Source of the DNA: Phycisphaeraceae bacterium
Lineage (GTDB): Bacteria; Planctomycetota; Phycisphaerae; Phycisphaerales; Phycisphaeraceae
Direction: 5' to 3'
Assembly (NCBI GenBank): GCA_029260595.1
Contig: JAJDCY010000028.1
Span: 24,278 to 88,277 of the forward strand
Length of the DNA: 64,000 bases
Shown here: positions 61,987 to 64,000 of the stretch, in pieces
Layout of the letters: the number at the start of each line of letters is the position of its first letter
How positions within the stretch are numbered: position 1 is the stretch's first letter
Translations under genes and position numbers: made by a program
Notes under the pieces: model-generated
The model's input: the letters and a program-made list of their open reading frames with translations, nothing else
Told to the model about the DNA's origin: nothing
The model's database searches: none

Positions 61987-62835
61987 TCACGGCCCGAGGT
62001 CTGCGTGCAGTTCAATCCGTTCGATCGCTGTGGCCAGACGGGACTGTTCGTCAATCTCGACAAAAACACCGCAGATACGCGGGTCCTCATTCGCCGGGTC
62101 CATCGGTGTGGGCATGGCAGTGATCATCCTGCGCAGCACCTGGTCGACGCGCCGTCCGATCACAGACGTGTGCGGCCCGCACATCCCCAGGTCGGTGATG
62201 TAGGCCGTCCCGCCGCCACGAGTCGGTCGATCGAACGTCGCCATCCCCGGTACATCGACAGGCAGAATCCGCGCATCAGCGGTAGCCACGTGGGTGTGTG
62301 TGCCGGCGACGAGGGCGGCGCGCCCGTTGACGTGCCACGCGATCGCCTGCTTCTCGCTGGTGACCTCGGCGTGGGCCTCGACAACGACGATGGCGTCGCG
62401 GGGCAACTGCTTGAGGATCTCATCGACGCACAAAAACGGATCAGCCGTCGGCAGCTTGTCCATGAACAGCCTGCCGAGAACGGTGAGGACGTAGACTCCC
62501 GGTCGGTTCGACCCGGCGTTGAGTTTCATCCAACGGTGGCCGACAACCTGCTCCGGGAGGTTGGCCGGGCGGATGATGTTGGCTTCGGTCTTGAGGGTGT
62601 TGACGATCTGCGCTTTTCGCAGCGCGTGATCGCCCAGCGTGATGCCATCGATGCCCGCCGCACACAGCCGCTTGTAGAGTGTCGGCGTCAGGCCTGAGCC
62701 GCCGGCCGCATTCTCGGCGTTCGCGATGATCAGGTGTGGCCGCCAGCGCTTGCGGACCTCGGCGACCTGCTGCTCGACGGCTCGCACACCGCAATCGCCG
62801 ACGATATCTCCGAGCATGATAAGGCGTACCGACAT
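61987..62835 (-). CDS. YmdB family metallophosphoesterase
   Basis: 282 residues. Metal-binding motifs MLGDIVGDCGVRAV, NAENAAGGSGLTP, and VEAHAEVTSEKQAIAWHVNG with GTHTHVATAD. The usual GNH is GDH here (GITLGDHALRK) and DFHAE is EAHAE, conservative changes. Family members hydrolyse 2',3'-cyclic nucleotides or act as phosphodiesterases controlling development and biofilm in Bacillus. Confidence 0.88.
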   Translation of the reverse strand: MSVRLIMLGDIVGDCGVRAVEQQVAEVRKRWRPHLIIANAENAAGGSGLTPTLYKRLCAAGIDGITLGDHALRKAQIVNTLKTEANIIRPANLPEQVVGHRWMKLNAGSNRPGVYVLTVLGRLFMDKLPTADPFLCVDEILKQLPRDAIVVVEAHAEVTSEKQAIAWHVNGRAALVAGTHTHVATADARILPVDVPGMATFDRPTRGGGTAYITDLGMCGPHTSVIGRRVDQVLRRMITAMPTPMDPANEDPRICGVFVEIDEQSRLATAIERIELHADLGP

Positions 62836-63013
62836 CGCGATTCAGCGTAGCAGATCGTCACGCAACGCCGAGTGAGCCGCGGCGTCGCAATCGGATTGAC
62901 CGGTCGGGGTAGCCGCTTTAATCTCGACTTATGCGGTTGGCGATCGGATTGCGGCGGCGAGCCGGTCATTGCCGGGACAGGCGATCGAGAATTGGTATCA
63001 TGCCGCCCACTTG

Positions 63014-63087
63014 GGGCTCGTAGCTCAGTTGGTCAGAGCGCACCGCTGATAACGGTGAGGTCGGAGGTTCGAATCCTCCCGGGCCCA
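63014..63087 (+). tRNA. tRNA-Ile (GAT)
   Basis: 74 nt: acceptor GGGCTCG with CGGGCCC, D arm GCTC/GAGC, anticodon loop CTGATAA in stem ACCG/CGGT, T arm GGAGG TTCGAAT CCTCC, discriminator A, no CCA encoded. Anticodon GAT reads ATC/ATT. It is not next to rRNA, unlike many bacterial tRNA-Ile(GAT) genes. Confidence 0.95.
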
Positions 63088-63885
63088 TTGGCCGGCCATA
63101 GCGTGTGGGTCGTTTGAGTTGCAGGCAGGTTCACCCGCACAGCACCTGACCGATAGATCGGCGGGTGCGAGTTCGATCCCACCCATCCGCGCCCACGTCT
63201 GTCGCGACCAGACAGCTTGAACCACATCACGCGAGAGGCGGCGCGATAATACTACTCAACCTTCGGACGAGGACTACTCGTGACGGCTATCAATCCTTCT
63301 ATGGACCGCGTGGTACGGAGCCAAAATCCAGAAGGTTTTGGTTAGCAACGGAACCGAGAGATGTCTAAACATTGATTGAATAATTTCTTACGATTACACC
63401 CCGTAGTATTGCTCCTCGATGATGAATAATTCAACTGAGTATCGCCCAAACCCTTGAATTCAGACCTGCTTGTTGATATAAAAGACTGTGAGGGTTCGCC
63501 GTTTCAGAGTTCACCTATGAAATGGGGAGTTTGAGGCAGTTTCGCAAAATTTATTGGTACCGATGCTCGCCAGGCCCTCGCGTGGCTAGCTCGTCGGCGG
63601 TGACCCGGTGGGGGCTGATGGTGGAGGTCGATGATGTGTGTCGCAGGTCTTATGCACCAACCATTGCGATGCAGAGTGATGGCTGGTATGTCGGCATGTC
63701 TGGTTGTCTTGCTTACTGATATCGCTGGTGTACTGACGCGGTTTGGAACCCGCTGATGCACCGTAGCTCGGGCCCGGTTTGGGCGTGGGGTGATCCGCGT
63801 GACGGATCTCGGACGTCGCTTTGAGGAGAGGGACCAGGACTGATCGATCGAATCAATTTATTCGTTCACGGGAAAGGCTCCAGCC
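63088..63885. other. Long intergenic region before the LEPR-XLL gene
   Basis: About 800 bp; no supported gene. The part 63340-63480 is clearly AT-rich and is a good place for the promoter of the downstream surface-protein gene. Near 63163-63196 the sequence looks like a T-arm (GGTGCGAGTTCGATCCCACC) but no tRNA can be folded around it. Confidence 0.45.
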
Positions 63886-64000
63886 ATGTTTTTAAAGAAG
63901 TTGCTTCAAACGGTTCGTCACCAGGCCGATCAAGATCAGCGAGCGACGGCCCTGTTTGAGCCTCTTGAAGGGCGTGTGATGTTGTCGTTGGTTGGGGTGA
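63886..64000 (+). CDS. LEPR-XLL domain protein, N-terminus (cut by window end)
   Basis: The first 38 residues are visible: MFLKKLLQTVRHQ and FEPLEGRVMLSLVGV. The LEPLEGRVML-type motif is the planctomycete LEPR-XLL element at the N-terminus of very large surface or exported proteins. ATG 63886 follows GGGAAAGG. The rest lies outside the window. Confidence 0.85.
   Translation, partial: MFLKKLLQTVRHQADQDQRATALFEPLEGRVMLSLVGV

Noticed and set aside
63163..63196. T-arm-like sequence after tRNA-Ile(GAT), possible second tRNA
   Set aside because: The stem next to the TTCGATC loop does not pair, and no anticodon or D arm can be placed upstream.
63025..63230. Minus-strand ORFs ending in DSNLRPHRYQRCALTN
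   Set aside because: This is the antisense translation of tRNA-Ile(GAT); a known annotation artefact.
1..64000. CRISPR array
   Set aside because: No series of equally spaced direct repeats was found; the only repeat arrays are the 7-bp repeat and the GGGACG array, which have no spacers.

Overview
The window looks like a GC-rich planctomycete chromosome, probably of the Phycisphaerae/Phycisphaerales. The evidence is an LEPR-XLL-type N-terminus at the right edge, PEP-CTERM exported proteins, an H-X9-DG-like pseudopilin, a very small Hc1-type histone-like protein and a Ser/Thr kinase fused to a beta-propeller. The assignment is inference from gene content; no rRNA lies in the window.

Layout. 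(1) 1-18.6 kb is ordinary chromosome: a glycosyltransferase and a methyltransferase, a FabZ-like dehydratase, a histone-like protein, an isochorismatase-like hydrolase behind a fused cobA-hemD gene, PilZ and HIT proteins, a complete seven-gene Mrp/Mnh Na+/H+ antiporter operon (5920-12374), a lipoprotein, ahcY, a VOC protein, a ybeY-CNNM/CBS pair and a STAS/anti-sigma kinase pair. (2) 18731-52269 is about 33.5 kb of foreign DNA: two related genomic islands in tandem in the 3' half of one tRNA gene with anticodon CAT (complete copy at 52221-52293, minus strand). Three near-identical 49-bp att repeats (18731, 37110, 52221) bound them. (3) 52.3-64 kb is chromosome again: a primase-helicase-like protein, an ACT-like protein, an aminotransferase, envelope proteins, a solitary nuoA, FkbM, YebC, acylphosphatase and YmdB genes, tRNA-Ile(GAT), and the start of an LEPR-XLL surface protein.

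Island 1 (18731-37158) carries a WYL regulator, an unknown 222-residue protein coupled to a kinase/beta-propeller protein, two exported proteins, a type I restriction-modification system (hsdR-hsdM-hsdS plus a NucS/DUF91-like protein), an IS3 element that cuts an older IS5-type transposase, and an AlpA-integrase module. Island 2 (37110-52269) carries a beta-propeller PEP-CTERM protein, a terminase-small-subunit-like protein, a type III restriction-modification system (mod-res), a zinc-ribbon protein, two overlapping unknown ORFs, and a replication module (HTH, AlpA-like, Toprim, D5-like helicase, XRE) ending in an integrase broken by a 7-bp tandem duplication.

The most interesting observation is that in both islands the integrase gene appears to span its own attP site. 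At the far left end of each island, directly after the att repeat, lies an open frame of 60 or 63 codons with a shared C-terminal motif (LDPDL...WP.L..AAKAAVLAT..AVK). In each island this frame is in the same phase relative to att as that island's own integrase, although the two islands use different phases (offset 0 and offset 1). Excision would therefore rebuild a longer integrase, and integration cuts off its C-terminal tail. This would be a bacterial counterpart of integrase splitting in SSV-type archaeal viruses, with the split near the C-terminus instead.
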